Source of the DNA: Stachybotrys elegans | Lineage: Eukaryota; Ascomycota; Sordariomycetes; Hypocreales; Stachybotryaceae | Direction of reading: 5' to 3' | Assembly (NCBI GenBank): GCA_020746835.1 | Contig: JAGPNK010000012.1 | Location: forward strand, 682,001-746,000 | Length of the DNA stretch: 64,000 nucleotides | Part shown: piece by piece, positions 10,376-20,590 of the stretch | Layout of the letters: the number at the start of each line of letters is the position of its first letter | Numbering within the stretch: position 1 is the first letter of the stretch | Notes under the pieces: model-generated | Seen by the model: only the letters and a program-made list of their open reading frames with translations | Databases searched by the model: none | What the model was told of the DNA's origin: nothing | Translations under genes and position numbers: made by a program

Positions 10376-11286
10376 AGGACGGTGCGATGGGAGGGTTTGG
10401 ATGGCCAAGCTGCTTCCTGAAATTTACACAATGGGGAAAGGTTTCATGGATCACGGTACATACTATGCATACTCTGGGGCGCTCCGGAGGTATGAGCGGC
10501 AAGACGCTCCTCGTTCTTCTTTGTGCGGATGGATGGTGTTTGGCGCAATAACTTGTGTAGTGCTTTGGCTGACGAGGCTACGCCGGCAGCAGAGATATAT
10601 TGGAAGTAACTGAATAGTATTTTCTTGTCGCTGGCTTCATCATCTTGTGTGATTGGCCACCTGCATATATCCCTGGCCTGTCGCCTCTGCACTGCGTAGG
10701 CTGCAGGCCGCTAAGACATGATATGCAGGTGGCGTGGCCAGGTCAGGAGTGTGCCGCCCGCAGCGTTGTATCGGACTCCAAGACATACTCACCGACAAGA
10801 ACAAAAAGTCCGAAAGATTATCTTGCCAAGAGCAGTGAGGCCGCCAGGCCATCGGGTTTCATTCCGATGTACGTGTTATGATTCCCGGTGACTTGTCTCG
10901 CATTCGGCTACCCTGTACGGACCGCCAGATGCCAGATGCCAGAACTGCCAGCTTGAGCTGAGAGCCTTACGCTATGTAGATTATGTACATCCATATTTCT
11001 GGCCAAATGCGGCTACGGCACTACAGCTAGAGTCATAGCATGCTTCTTTGTTAAGTGAGGACTTCCGCAAGCATCGCGGCCGGCCTTATTAGAACACTGG
11101 TCACAGTCTACTAATTCCTTCCTTATTTAGCTCTATTCTTTGGTCCTGGCAACAGGATAACCATCATTGTTTACATACGCTATTGTTCCTTTTTCTCACT
11201 GCGAGCACCTGCTCCATCATAGGCTAGCCCTTCCTGGCCGACCTTGGCAGGCCATCAATACTTGGGTTTAGAGCTGCCAGCCTCAT
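10376..11286. other. Convergent intergenic region
   Basis: About 910 bp between the 3' ends of the Mpv17-like gene and the phosphoglycerate kinase gene. I see only short frames without family features. The sequence is less GC-rich than the flanking exons, consistent with 3' UTRs and spacer. Confidence 0.5.
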
Positions 11287-12774
11287 CTACTTACTGGAGA
11301 GAGCAGTGACACCGGGAAGCTCCTTGCCCTCGAGCAGCTCCAGACTGGCACCGCCACCCGTAGACACGTGGCTGAGCTTGTCCTCAACACCGTACTGGGC
11401 GGCCACGGTGGCCGTGTCGCCTCCACCAATGATGACAATCTTGCCCTTTTGGCAGCCCTCGACGACAGCGTCGAGCGTGGCCTTGGTGCCACTGGCAAAC
11501 TTGGGGAACTCAAAGACACCAGCGGGGCCGTTCCAGAGGATGGTCTGGGCCTCGTCGATGGCCTCCTTGTACAGCTTGACGGAGGCCTCGCCGCAGTCCA
11601 GGCCCATCCAGCCGTCGGGGATGCCCTGGGCGTCGGTGGCAAAGCCCGTCGCGGCGTCCTTGTCGAACTTGTCGGCGGTGATGAAGTCGGTGGGCAGGAC
11701 AACCTTGACATTCTTGGCCTTGGCCTTCTCCATGAGCTTGCTGACCGTCTTGGCGCCAGCCTCATCGAAGAGCGAGTTGCCAATGGCCATGTTCTCGAGC
11801 GTCTTCTTGAAGGTAAAGGCCATGCCACCGCAGATGACAATGGTGTTGACCTTGTCAAGGAGGTTGTCGATGAGCTGGATCTTGTCCGACACCTTGGCGC
11901 CGCCGAGGATGGCGAGGAAAGGTCGCTTGGGGGACTCGAGGGCCTGAGCAAAGTAGTCAAGCTCCTTCTTCATGAGGAAACCGGCGGCCTTCTGGGGCAG
12001 GTCGACGCCGACCATGGAGGAGTGAGCACGGTGGGCGGTGCCGAAAGCGTCGTCTGGACAATATTAGCATGGGGGGGTGTATCACGGCGGAGAGGGCACG
12101 GCTGTACTTACTGACGTAGATATCGCCCAGGGCCGTCAGACCCTTGCGGAACTCTTCAACCTTGGCCTTGTCGGCCTTGGTCTTGTTTCCGTCCTTGTCC
12201 TTGGCGCTGCCCTCCTCCTCAATGTGGAAGCGGAGGTTCTCAAGGAGGACGACGGCGCCGTTGTCGGCCTTGTTGACAATCTCCTCGACCTCGGGGCCGA
12301 CGCAGTCGGGGGCAAAGGTGACCGAGGTGCCGAGCTGCTTCTCGAGCTCGGCGACGACGGGCTTCAGGGAGTACTTGGGGTTGGGAGAGCCGTTGGGGCG
12401 GCCAAGGTGGGACATGAGAATGACCGACTTGGCTCCATTGTCAATGGCATGCTTGATGGTGGGGACAGCGCCGACGATGCGCTGGGGGTTGGTGATGTTC
12501 TTGTCGGCGTCGAGAGGAACGTTGAAGTCGACCTGCAGCGGTTAGCATCCAATGCACTCCCAATTGAGGTGTTTGGCAGCATCCCATAGACTGCTGCCAC
12601 CGAGAGAAAATCCGCCGACGCCAGCTCCCTCACCCCCGAAGCTCGTCGAGAGCCCCATCGCGGTCATGACGACGAGTAGTGGGGTAAAAGCTGTAGAAAA
12701 CAACTTACTCGGATCAGGACCCTCTTGCCCTTGACGTCCACGTCGGTGATGGATAGCTTGTTGGCCAGAGACAT
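11287..12774 (-). CDS. PGK1: Phosphoglycerate kinase (glycolysis)
   Basis: Three exons (12774-12709, 12532-12112, 12053-11287) give 417 aa, the normal size for fungal PGK. The enzyme moves phosphate between 1,3-bisphosphoglycerate and ADP in the cytosol. Visible signatures: the N-terminal [14 protein letters not shown] (the first intron splits it between R and V), the HLGRPNG loop near residue 62, [11 protein letters not shown] near 112, the [12 protein letters not shown] hinge, [21 protein letters not shown] near 210, and the C-terminal [10 protein letters not shown] and [18 protein letters not shown], which form the nucleotide site. Introns are 176 and 58 nt; the long first intron after codon 22 is common in strongly expressed glycolytic genes. 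Codon use is highly biased to C-ending codons, which fits high expression. Nothing unusual. Confidence 0.98.
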
Positions 12775-13819
12775 CTTGGGCAGTGCGTAGAATAAAGTGC
12801 TTGGTGTTTGGTATGAAGGAGGGAAAAGAGATGGGGAGAAAAGCACGCAGCTGATGGTGGTGCTTTTTGGTGAGACGTGGGCAGCTCGAGTATGGCGGGG
12901 TACTACTAACCTTGGCGAGACAGCTTGGATGATGTTATAGCTACTGAAACGACAGAAAAGTATACCGGAACAGGTATAGCGCATATCACGTGAACTCCAC
13001 CCTTCCTTTGGAAGTAATAATAATAATAATAAACCGAAAACTCCCTTTTGGTTTCATTTAGTACTTGTCTGAAGTGGCCTGACTACCTAGGTACCTGTAC
13101 TTTGCTCCGTCCCTCGAGTCCCCAAAGCGACCTTTCCTGGCCATCACCACAGCAGTTATCATAGCAACCTTCGCGGCAGCTATTATAGTAACCTCTATGA
13201 TGATGAAAAAAGGTATATAGTCTGAGGTGGGAACAGTAGAGAGAAACAACAAGGCTATCTCAAGCTACCGACTGGCCGAACTACAAGTGATATCCCAGGC
13301 CAGAGCTGAAGTCGGTAGCCGCAGCGAAAACACTTCACAGTCACCTGTTCGATGCGTCGGGGATGCGTTGGGCTATTGAGATGGAGAGGGCTTGGGCATC
13401 GACTGACTCACCGAATGAAGTTGCCAGATAGGAAACGCCTACTATGACGGATCATTTAGTGACGTGGCACAGGTCTCAAGCATCGGCTCTTGTTCGGATT
13501 GATAGGGGCACTGTATCAAGGAAGGCCTTTCTCGTGCAGTCAAGCCATTCCCAGCCTGTTGCTGCTGTCATTGCTGCCGACAGCCTAGGCCCCGATCCTG
13601 ACCTTCGCCCATAGCCTTGATGATTGCAAACAGCATGGGCAAACAGGGTTAAGCTTGGCCTTTGACCGTCATAGCTCGTAAAGACAGCTCTGTCCGTAAA
13701 GTGATTCATTACCGTGCCGTATCTATGTGTCTGCCCGGGAACCTCCATGAAAGCGATCCGTAATACAAGCCTTTGATGGCAGCTGCCCCTCATTTTCTTC
13801 CGCACACTCGACAAACCAT
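12775..13819. other. Intergenic region, PGK promoter
   Basis: About 1 kb between the PGK start and the end of the SEM1 gene. There is an AAT-repeat tract (about 13016-13031) and a possible TATA-like ATATAG at about 13215. A 112-codon frame on the minus strand (13476-13814) shows no family features and is not called. Confidence 0.5.
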
Positions 13820-14234
13820 CTACCTTCGCTTAGCAGCCTCGACCTTTTTCAGCTCCTCCCTGTCGATAGTCAGCAATGTAGTTCTTCGTCACTGAGCGAA
13901 GGCGAGCCGGAGCACTGACTTTAGCTGCGTTGAGAAGTCGTCGGTCGTGTCATCATCGTCCCAGCTCTCCTCCCACAGATGCTTGGTGGCGCTGCTACCA
14001 GCTGCGGCCTCGGTCTGGTCATCCTGCCAATCTGCGAGGCATCAGCAAATGAATCTCGCGGTTGTCTCATTCGGCTTGAAGGTTGGTGAGGGGAGGCGCA
14101 CCGTCGACGGGGAAATCCTCGAACTCGTCGTCCTCGCCTAGCGCGACGGCAGCCTTGTCCTTGGTCTCGGCGGCGGCTGTGGGGGTCTGCTTCTCCTCGG
14201 CGGGAGGCTTTGCGTCGGCGGATGAGGAGGCCAT
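13820..14234 (-). CDS. SEM1: 26S proteasome complex subunit SEM1/DSS1
   Basis: Three small exons (14234-14102, 14031-13920, 13859-13820) give 94 aa. The family signature is complete: the acidic-aromatic DDEFEDFPVDDW (split by the first intron) near residues 35-46, then HLWEESWDDDDTTDDFS near 62-78, and the C-terminal helix QLKEELKKVEAAKRR. SEM1/DSS1 is a tiny, mostly disordered acidic protein; it is a stoichiometric part of the proteasome lid, and also of the TREX-2 mRNA export complex and BRCA2-type complexes. The N-terminal 30 residues (Ala/Lys/Pro rich) are variable in the family. Introns are 70 and 60 nt, and each lies inside a conserved motif, so the gene is easily missed. The encoded length and motif order leave little doubt. 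Confidence 0.96.
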
Positions 14235-15270
14235 TCTGTCGGTCCGTCTGGCGTGCGTGCGAGAGTGGTCGAGTGGTGATGGGCGATTGCGAATTGGCGG
14301 GGGGGTTTAAGCTACAGGCGGCTCAGGCAGCTTGGATGTTACGTAGAGCAGCGGCTTGCTGGAGGGAGGTTGTCGGAACAACGCCGGGCCGTTGGTGCAG
14401 GGTAGGCGGCTAGGTACCTTATCGGGCGCTTGGGAAGAGGGTGTGGGGAAGGCAGGGAAGAGGGGAATTGGTGGGCGGTTGGAGGTGAGGTGAAACAGAA
14501 ACGGGACGAATGAAACACCAAAGCTTGGGGTTTCCTATCGACGTTGATAACGGCGGCATTCACGGCGGGCGCGACAGAAAGTTCGCATGGCTTCGAGACT
14601 GGACGAGAAGCCGCAGCCGGTCCGCGATTCAGCGCAATTAATTCATGGCGTGCGCCCAGCAGCATGGCATCACGACAGCCTCGCATCGAGTCCTTCCCAT
14701 CTTCCAAACCCGCTCGACCCCTCGGTTGGCGCAAAGCGGGCCTTGGCCGAAACGCTTCAACCCGCCCCCAATATCCCCACCGAACCGGGAGAAGGGGTCT
14801 CGACTCCCGGGCGCATGTGAAAGATCCAAGGGCTATGTATGCTTTAAGTACCTGGGGCTGGCTCCCTCCTTGCTACCTTTTTCTTTTCTGTTTGACCCAT
14901 CGGGAAACTTGTTGTCGATTTTTGGAAGTTATCTTACTTCGATCCTACAGCCGATACTGCCGCCATCCTCAGCCACCGGCCATCTCCAACCGAAGCCACC
15001 ATCTCACGCGCGTCGGGGTGGATCCCCCGCCTTCATCGAGAGCCGTCGATCCAAACTACCCACGCCGAACTATAATAGCATAGCCACAAGCGGCCGCCTC
15101 CCGGTACACCGTCTCGCCATCACGCGTACATGCTGCGCTGGCTGCCCGGCGGAAGCATTGCGTGTCGATTGACGCTGGCGTCATAATTTTCCTATAAAAT
15201 CAACTGCGCGGCTCCTCTCCTCTCCTCTCTTCTCATCATCACCAACAAACATACCCTTCATTCCTACAAT
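14235..15270. promoter_or_regulatory. Divergent promoter region of SEM1 and IML2-like gene
   Basis: About 1 kb between two divergent starts. A TATA-like TATAAAAT at 15193-15200 lies about 75 bp before the IML2-like ATG, followed by a CT-rich leader (15213-15237). Several overlapping frames in the interval have no recognisable features. Confidence 0.5.
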
Positions 15271-17352
15271 ATGAGTCGACTAAGCGGGTGGTTCCGCTCC
15301 AGCAAAGACGATGCAGCTAGCAAAGAGTCAGAACTCGAGCTCATCAGCAAAGAGACGGAGGACATGAACCATGCCATGGAGTGCGCCGGCATGGTCATGA
15401 ATGACGACATTGACGGCGCTTGGGAGGCCATGCAGGAGGGCGACTCGAGCTTCCACGAGCTTGGCGCTGCCGTCACGACATTTATGCGATCTATCCTCGG
15501 CCTGGAGAAGGAAGTCATGCTGGAAACAGCGAGCCGCCTCAACAACTGCGAGACGCGGGCGGGGGCTGACCTCCGAAAAGCACAGCGGATGACGGCCGCC
15601 ACGAGCATGTATCCTGCGGGCACCGAGTACGAGCTGGTGCGCGCCGAGACGCAGCTCATGGGCGCCGTGGTGGGTGTTTTGAACGAGAGTCTGATGGAGG
15701 CGGTGCGGAGCTTCATCAAGGTCCGCAAGGCGTACTATACGCTCGAGGGCATCATCAACCTGGAGGAAAAGGCCATGCGAGAAAAGGCCCAGGCCCGGAC
15801 CCAGTCTGTAGTGCCCGGCACCCTCACGCCGCTCGAGAAGATCGATTCGGATGGGGATGACAGCAGCGCCTCCGAGTTTATCGGGCCGGGCGGCGCGCGC
15901 CCAGACACACCTGATGAGGAACCGTCGACAGGTGCGACGAGTCCAGCATGTGCCTCCCCTCCTCCCATGGGCAACGCGGTGGATGTATTTGTCCACTCGG
16001 GCGCCAACCTCTGCTTTGGCATCATCCTCCTCATCCTGACGATTGTGCCCCCTGCCTTCTCACGACTGCTCTCTATTGTGGGGTTCCGCGGCGATCGGCC
16101 TCGCGGAGTGCGCATGCTCTGGTCATCAGCGGCGTGTCCCAACGTGAACGGCGCCGCGGCAGCCCTGGTGCTTCTGGCCTACTACAACGGCCTGCTGGGC
16201 TTCGTGGACATCCTCCCCGCCCAGGCAGACTACGACGACGACGCCGAGATTGTGGGGCCGCCCAAGGAGAAATGCCAGCGGCTGCTGAGCGAGATGCGAA
16301 CCCGGTACCCCGAGTCGGGCATCTGGCTGCTCGAGGAGGCGCGGGCGCACGCCAACGAGCGGCGACTGAGCAAGGCCATCGAGGTGGGCAAGACGAGCAA
16401 GGAGTGCAAGATGAAGCAGGTCACGTCGCTTATCGTGTTTGAGCTGGCCATGAACAGCATGCACGCGCAGGAGTGGGAGACGATGCGCGACTCGTTTGCG
16501 CGGTGCAGCGAGACCAACGACTGGAGCCCCGCCATGTACAGCTACCTGGTAGCGTGTGCGGCCATCGAGCTGTACCGAGATGCGCACCACGCGGGGGACG
16601 CGGCGGCCGCGGAGCAGCACAAGGCACAGGCCGTCGAGTACCTGACCAAGGTGTCGGCGGTGGCGGGCAAGAAGCGCATGCGCGGTAAGCAGCTGCCCTT
16701 TGAGCGATTTGCGCAGCGCAAGGTGGACAAGTGGGAGGCGAGGGCCAAAGCGCTCGGGGTCGACCTCGTGGACGCTGTGGGCGTGAGCCCGGCGGTGGAG
16801 ATGTCGTTCCTGTGGAACGGGCAGAAGCGCATGGCCGAGGAGGAGCTTGAAAAGGCGCTAACGAGCGTCCGGTGGGAGAGGTGCACGGTGGGGGGCGAAC
16901 TCGTGGACAAGATGAAGGAGGAGAAGGACGAGGTGGCGGTGTGGGCGATTTGCAACAGCGTGATGCTGAGTCGGCTAGGCAGGATGGGCGAGGCGCGCAG
17001 CATGCTCGAGGACCACGTCCTATGTCACGACAAGTAAGTCCCCAGGCAGCAGACGCCGTTTATTTGTTCAAAGCTAACATGCCGCAGGTCCGTTTTCAAG
17101 GGAGGCAATAAAGACGACTACGTCCTGCCCGCCGCCATCTACGAGATGGGCGTGATTGCCTGGTTCGAGTGCAGCAACCCGCCGGCTGATGTGGAGGATG
17201 TCGGGGCGTATAGGAGAGAAAAGGCGAAGGAGTGCCGCGCGCACCTCGAGAAGATCCTCGTCTGGGAGCGCTACGTGCTGGATGCGCGGATTGGGCTACG
17301 TGTGCAGAGCGGGATAGAGACGCTTGCTTGGTTTGATAAAAAGATGGCGTAG
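15271..17352 (+). CDS. IML2/TTC39-family outer mitochondrial membrane TPR protein
   Basis: Two exons (15271-17033 and 17088-17352; 54-nt intron) give 675 aa, close to the length of yeast Iml2. The N-terminal half has the family segments MNDDIDGAWEAMQEGDSSFH (about residues 43-62) and AYYTLEGIINLEEKAMREK, then a disordered acidic insert (about 175-230). A hydrophobic segment, GANLCFGIILLILTIVPPA, near 243-262 and a second, AAAALVLLAYYNGLLGFVDI, near 292-312 follow. TPR-like helical repeats fill the rest (for example ERFAQRKVDKWEARAKALGV and the final ERYVLDARIGLRVQSGIETL). Yeast Iml2 helps clear inclusion bodies together with lipid droplets; the mammalian relatives are TTC39 proteins. The family call rests on order and spacing of these segments; function in this fungus is inferred from yeast. 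Confidence 0.88.
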
Positions 17353-17515
17353 GGGATGTTCTTTTTTTCCCTTCCCCCCCCTTTTCCCCCTATTTTTTCC
17401 TTTTTTTTTTTTTGTCATAAGAGCGCAGGCGTTGGGCTTGGTGTGTATACAGGAAAGTCATGTATTGTGATGAACTATTTGGGTATCAAGATTGCCATGT
17501 CATACGCAATTTACA

Positions 17516-18538
17516 TTAATCCACCTTGCGAGCCGTCCTTTTACGACCACTCCTCCTTGGCGTCGTGCCGCTGCGGTTGGTCAAAGCCTCGACACCGTTC
17601 TGCAGCAGGCCAGCACCCTGCTCAGCCTTGACAGCCGACCGCTCCTTGACGCGGTGCTTGTCGGCCTCGCGCCTCATGTCCTCGAGCACGTCACGCCCTC
17701 GGCCCGTGCCGTGCCACCAGTCGAGAATGCCCCAGGCGCCGTAGTTGGAGGTGCCGCGGTCGGCGTAGTGGACGGCGGCGCGCTGAACCATGCCGCCCAT
17801 GATGATACCGGGGACGATGCTGTAACCGGACATGCAGAGCGTCTCCTCGACGGTACACACGGCGACGACGAGGAAGTAGGTCAGGAGGTGGGGGCGGAGG
17901 ACCAGGCACGGGAGGTAGAGCGGGACAAAACGGTGCAGAAGCAGGGAGAGCGGGTGGTCGGTGAGGAGCTGGAGGCTAAAGGGGGCCCCGGAGCGGCTGT
18001 GGGCGTAGCGGGCGTGGACGCCGGCGAGGGAGCCGTTATTGTGGAGGACGAAGCGGTTGATGTAGTAGTGCAGGACCTCGCGAGCGGCCAGGATGATGAG
18101 TCCGTGGCGCAGGATGCCCCAGGGCATAGGCAGGGCGGTGCTGGTGCGAAACTCGGGCTCGCGAGCCAAGTACATAAAGGCGGCGCTGCAGGCGCCCTCG
18201 GCGGCGGTGAGGATGACGAGGTTAAGCAGGGCGAGGCCAAGCATCCTAGCCAAGAAGCGAGGGTTGCGCGGAGGGAGGGCGCTGCGGCCGCCATACTTGA
18301 TGGACTCGGCGACGCTGGGCAGGGCGACGTCGAAGAGCAGGGAGAGCAGGGATGGGAGGAGGCAGAAGGCGACGCGGATGGCGAGGATGCCGGTGAGATG
18401 GACGCGCAGGGGCGGATGGGTGAGGACGAGCGTCGTCCAGGTCATGTAGAAGAAGAGCAGGTTGAGCGAGGTGGACCAAGAGGTCAGCGAGGGGGCAAGC
18501 AGGTACGACGCCAGCGGGAGGGAGAGTAGGAGGTCCAT
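17516..18538 (-). CDS. Fatty acid hydroxylase / sterol desaturase superfamily protein
   Basis: A 340-aa single-exon membrane protein with hydrophobic helices at about residues 5-45, 50-70, 92-125 and 205-235. The di-iron hydroxylase fold is suggested by three motif regions in the normal order: HYYINRFVLH (about 156-165), HARYAHS (about 175-181), and HYADRGTSNYGAWGILDWWHGT (about 262-283), the last of which matches the usual H...NYG...DW..GT ending. Enzymes of this superfamily act in the endoplasmic reticulum on sterols or fatty acids. Several His positions of the classical HxxxH, HxxHH and HxxHH set appear substituted (NRFVLH rather than HRxxH, and HARYAHS), so the metal site may be incomplete or belong to a divergent subfamily. 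The basic C-terminus (about 325-340) may be a membrane-retention signal. Substrate unknown. Confidence 0.75.
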   Translation of the reverse strand: MDLLLSLPLASYLLAPSLTSWSTSLNLLFFYMTWTTLVLTHPPLRVHLTGILAIRVAFCLLPSLLSLLFDVALPSVAESIKYGGRSALPPRNPRFLARMLGLALLNLVILTAAEGACSAAFMYLAREPEFRTSTALPMPWGILRHGLIILAAREVLHYYINRFVLHNNGSLAGVHARYAHSRSGAPFSLQLLTDHPLSLLLHRFVPLYLPCLVLRPHLLTYFLVVAVCTVEETLCMSGYSIVPGIIMGGMVQRAAVHYADRGTSNYGAWGILDWWHGTGRGRDVLEDMRREADKHRVKERSAVKAEQGAGLLQNGVEALTNRSGTTPRRSGRKRTARKVD

Positions 18539-20590
18539 GGCGGCGAGGGGTGGTCATTTGTTGCGTATGGGTGTCGTCTTGTCCAAGAGGGTGAGACGGA
18601 GGGTTTTTGGTGTTTTTGATGTTGGCCATGAATGACATGACGTCTTGGCTGGATTTAGGCTATGACGTCGGTGCAGCTGCTCGAGATGGGCAGGGATGTG
18701 ATTGGAGGGGGAGGAATACCAAGGTTCTGCGGGGTTTCCATGCCATGCGATGCACGATATATTGCACCACATGTACGGACATGTGCTGCATGCGTTACAC
18801 GTGGTTGAGGAGTTTGCATACATGCTGTCAAGAGGTGGAGCCATCATAAGGCTGCTGAGGGTGAATTATCTGTGGTAAGGCGGGCTGCGTCGCGGGCCGC
18901 TGGCAGGGACGGACGGTTACCAGCAGAAGTTTGGTTGGGCGCACGGGAGACGGGAGAACGGGAGATGGCCTAGGACAGTAGACGAATCCGTCTCACGTGG
19001 GCGTCTGCTGTTATCCGAGACACACATACACATCCGCCACACAACTATATGAGACAGCGGCTCCAGCCACAGTTCGCATCTAGGCGAATGCGGCAGGGAG
19101 GCCTCGCTGCATGAGACCATCGTATTGCATTCCTCGAGCCGAAGGCGAGGACAGCCTCCCTGGCAAGGGCCGCCGGAGGCATCCAGCATGAAATTGATGT
19201 GGAATCACTCCACTGTGACGGGAACTAAATGCTTGGGGTCATGGCAGCCTGTGCTGGAAATGAAGATGGCCAGGCCACAGAGCAAAATCATATGTGCCTG
19301 GTGCTATAGACAAGCATTGGTGCCGATATCAATGGGAAGACATCAGGGGGCACAGAGTCAGAAACGGTGGATGGACGGCAGACGGGCAGGGGGGTTGAGA
19401 GTTTTGGGAGTGGCACGGGCCCTCTGTGGTGGGTGAGAGTGACAGCTGGAGGTGGTGTTGCCGGGGCATGCTGGTGAGGACGGTTGCTGCTGCGTGTGCT
19501 GAGTGCATCTCGGCATGTGTGGGCGGCGTGTCTGGGCTGAAGCAATGGCCATGAGCGGGTGGGATCGGCGGGCCCAGAGGATCGATCGTCGACGGCAAAA
19601 GAAAAAGAAAAAGAAAAAGAAAAAGGATGAATGGTCACAGCGGGCGAGCAGCGTGGAGCGGGAGACGAGGACGGCGACCAGACACACTGCCGTCGACACG
19701 ATGTGACGGGACGAAGCAACAATGGGCTTGTACCTGATTAATTTAACCGGCAAGCACCGTGGAACTAATCTCAGCCTGTCTGTGCTGGACTCGATAACTA
19801 TCCAGTAGCTCATCCCAAAGTTGGCACGCTCGGACGAGACGACCCCCAGCACCTAATGAAGGGAAGAGGAAATAAATAAATAAATAAAATAAAATAAAAT
19901 AGAGAAGCATGAAGATGAAGCACTAGCGCAAGGTACCTCATTGGATGGTATGTCCATGGCAAAGGCAGGCAATTCATTGGCTGCTGCTGTATCCAATAAT
20001 TACAGGTGCCTAGTCAAGGAAGGGCGAAAGCTCAGGCACCTTCTGCGGGCAGGGACCCAGTCAGCCCGCGGGATAATGAAGGGAAAGGACCCTTTTGCAT
20101 GTTCCCTTGCTCACGCCCGCAGGGGAGGAGCGGCCTTCAGCCTTTGTCCCACCAACCATCTGCCTCTCCTACCTCGTCGACTCTTCCAACTCTTTTTTCC
20201 CTCCACCTCCCACCTCTCTCTCCTCCGTTCACACACACGCACACACAACACACACAGTCTACGGCCAGCCGCTGCTGCTTCGTCCACCGCTCGGGCACGG
20301 GACGAGCGCCTCGTCAACTCGTACCTATCCACCCACCCCCCTGAACCTGAACGGCGGCGCGCGCGCAACCGAGACACTCTCCGCCCGAACTCCGACGCAG
20401 ACGGCCTGCAAGCTGCCCCCAAATGGACCATTAAAAAGAGCGAGAGCAGAAAAAAAAAGAAAAAAAAGAGAGAGAAAGAAAGAGTGAAACAGGGAGGAGT
20501 TGGTGCCGTCAAATTACTGAAACGGCGGTACGGAGTAGGAGAAAGAAAAGATTATTATAAAAAGGCAGATCCGGGAATTAGGTTATTACC
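18539..20590. other. Long intergenic region with simple repeats
   Basis: About 2 kb between divergent starts. It holds an AAAAAG tract (19598-19626), AAATA/AAAAT tracts (19870-19902), a CA-rich tract (20230-20260) and a purine-rich AAAAAG/GAAAGA tract (20448-20485). Pyrimidine-rich sequence at 20155-20225 and the purine tract probably belong to a long 5' leader of the hydrolase gene at 20591. I see no protein-coding evidence despite several open frames. Confidence 0.5.

Noticed and set aside
13476..13814. 112-codon frame on the minus strand next to SEM1
   Set aside because: No family features, and it lies in the SEM1/PGK intergenic region where such frames occur by chance.
17492..18529. 345-codon + strand frame
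   Set aside because: Antisense to the sterol-desaturase-like gene, and of low-complexity Gly/Glu/Val composition.
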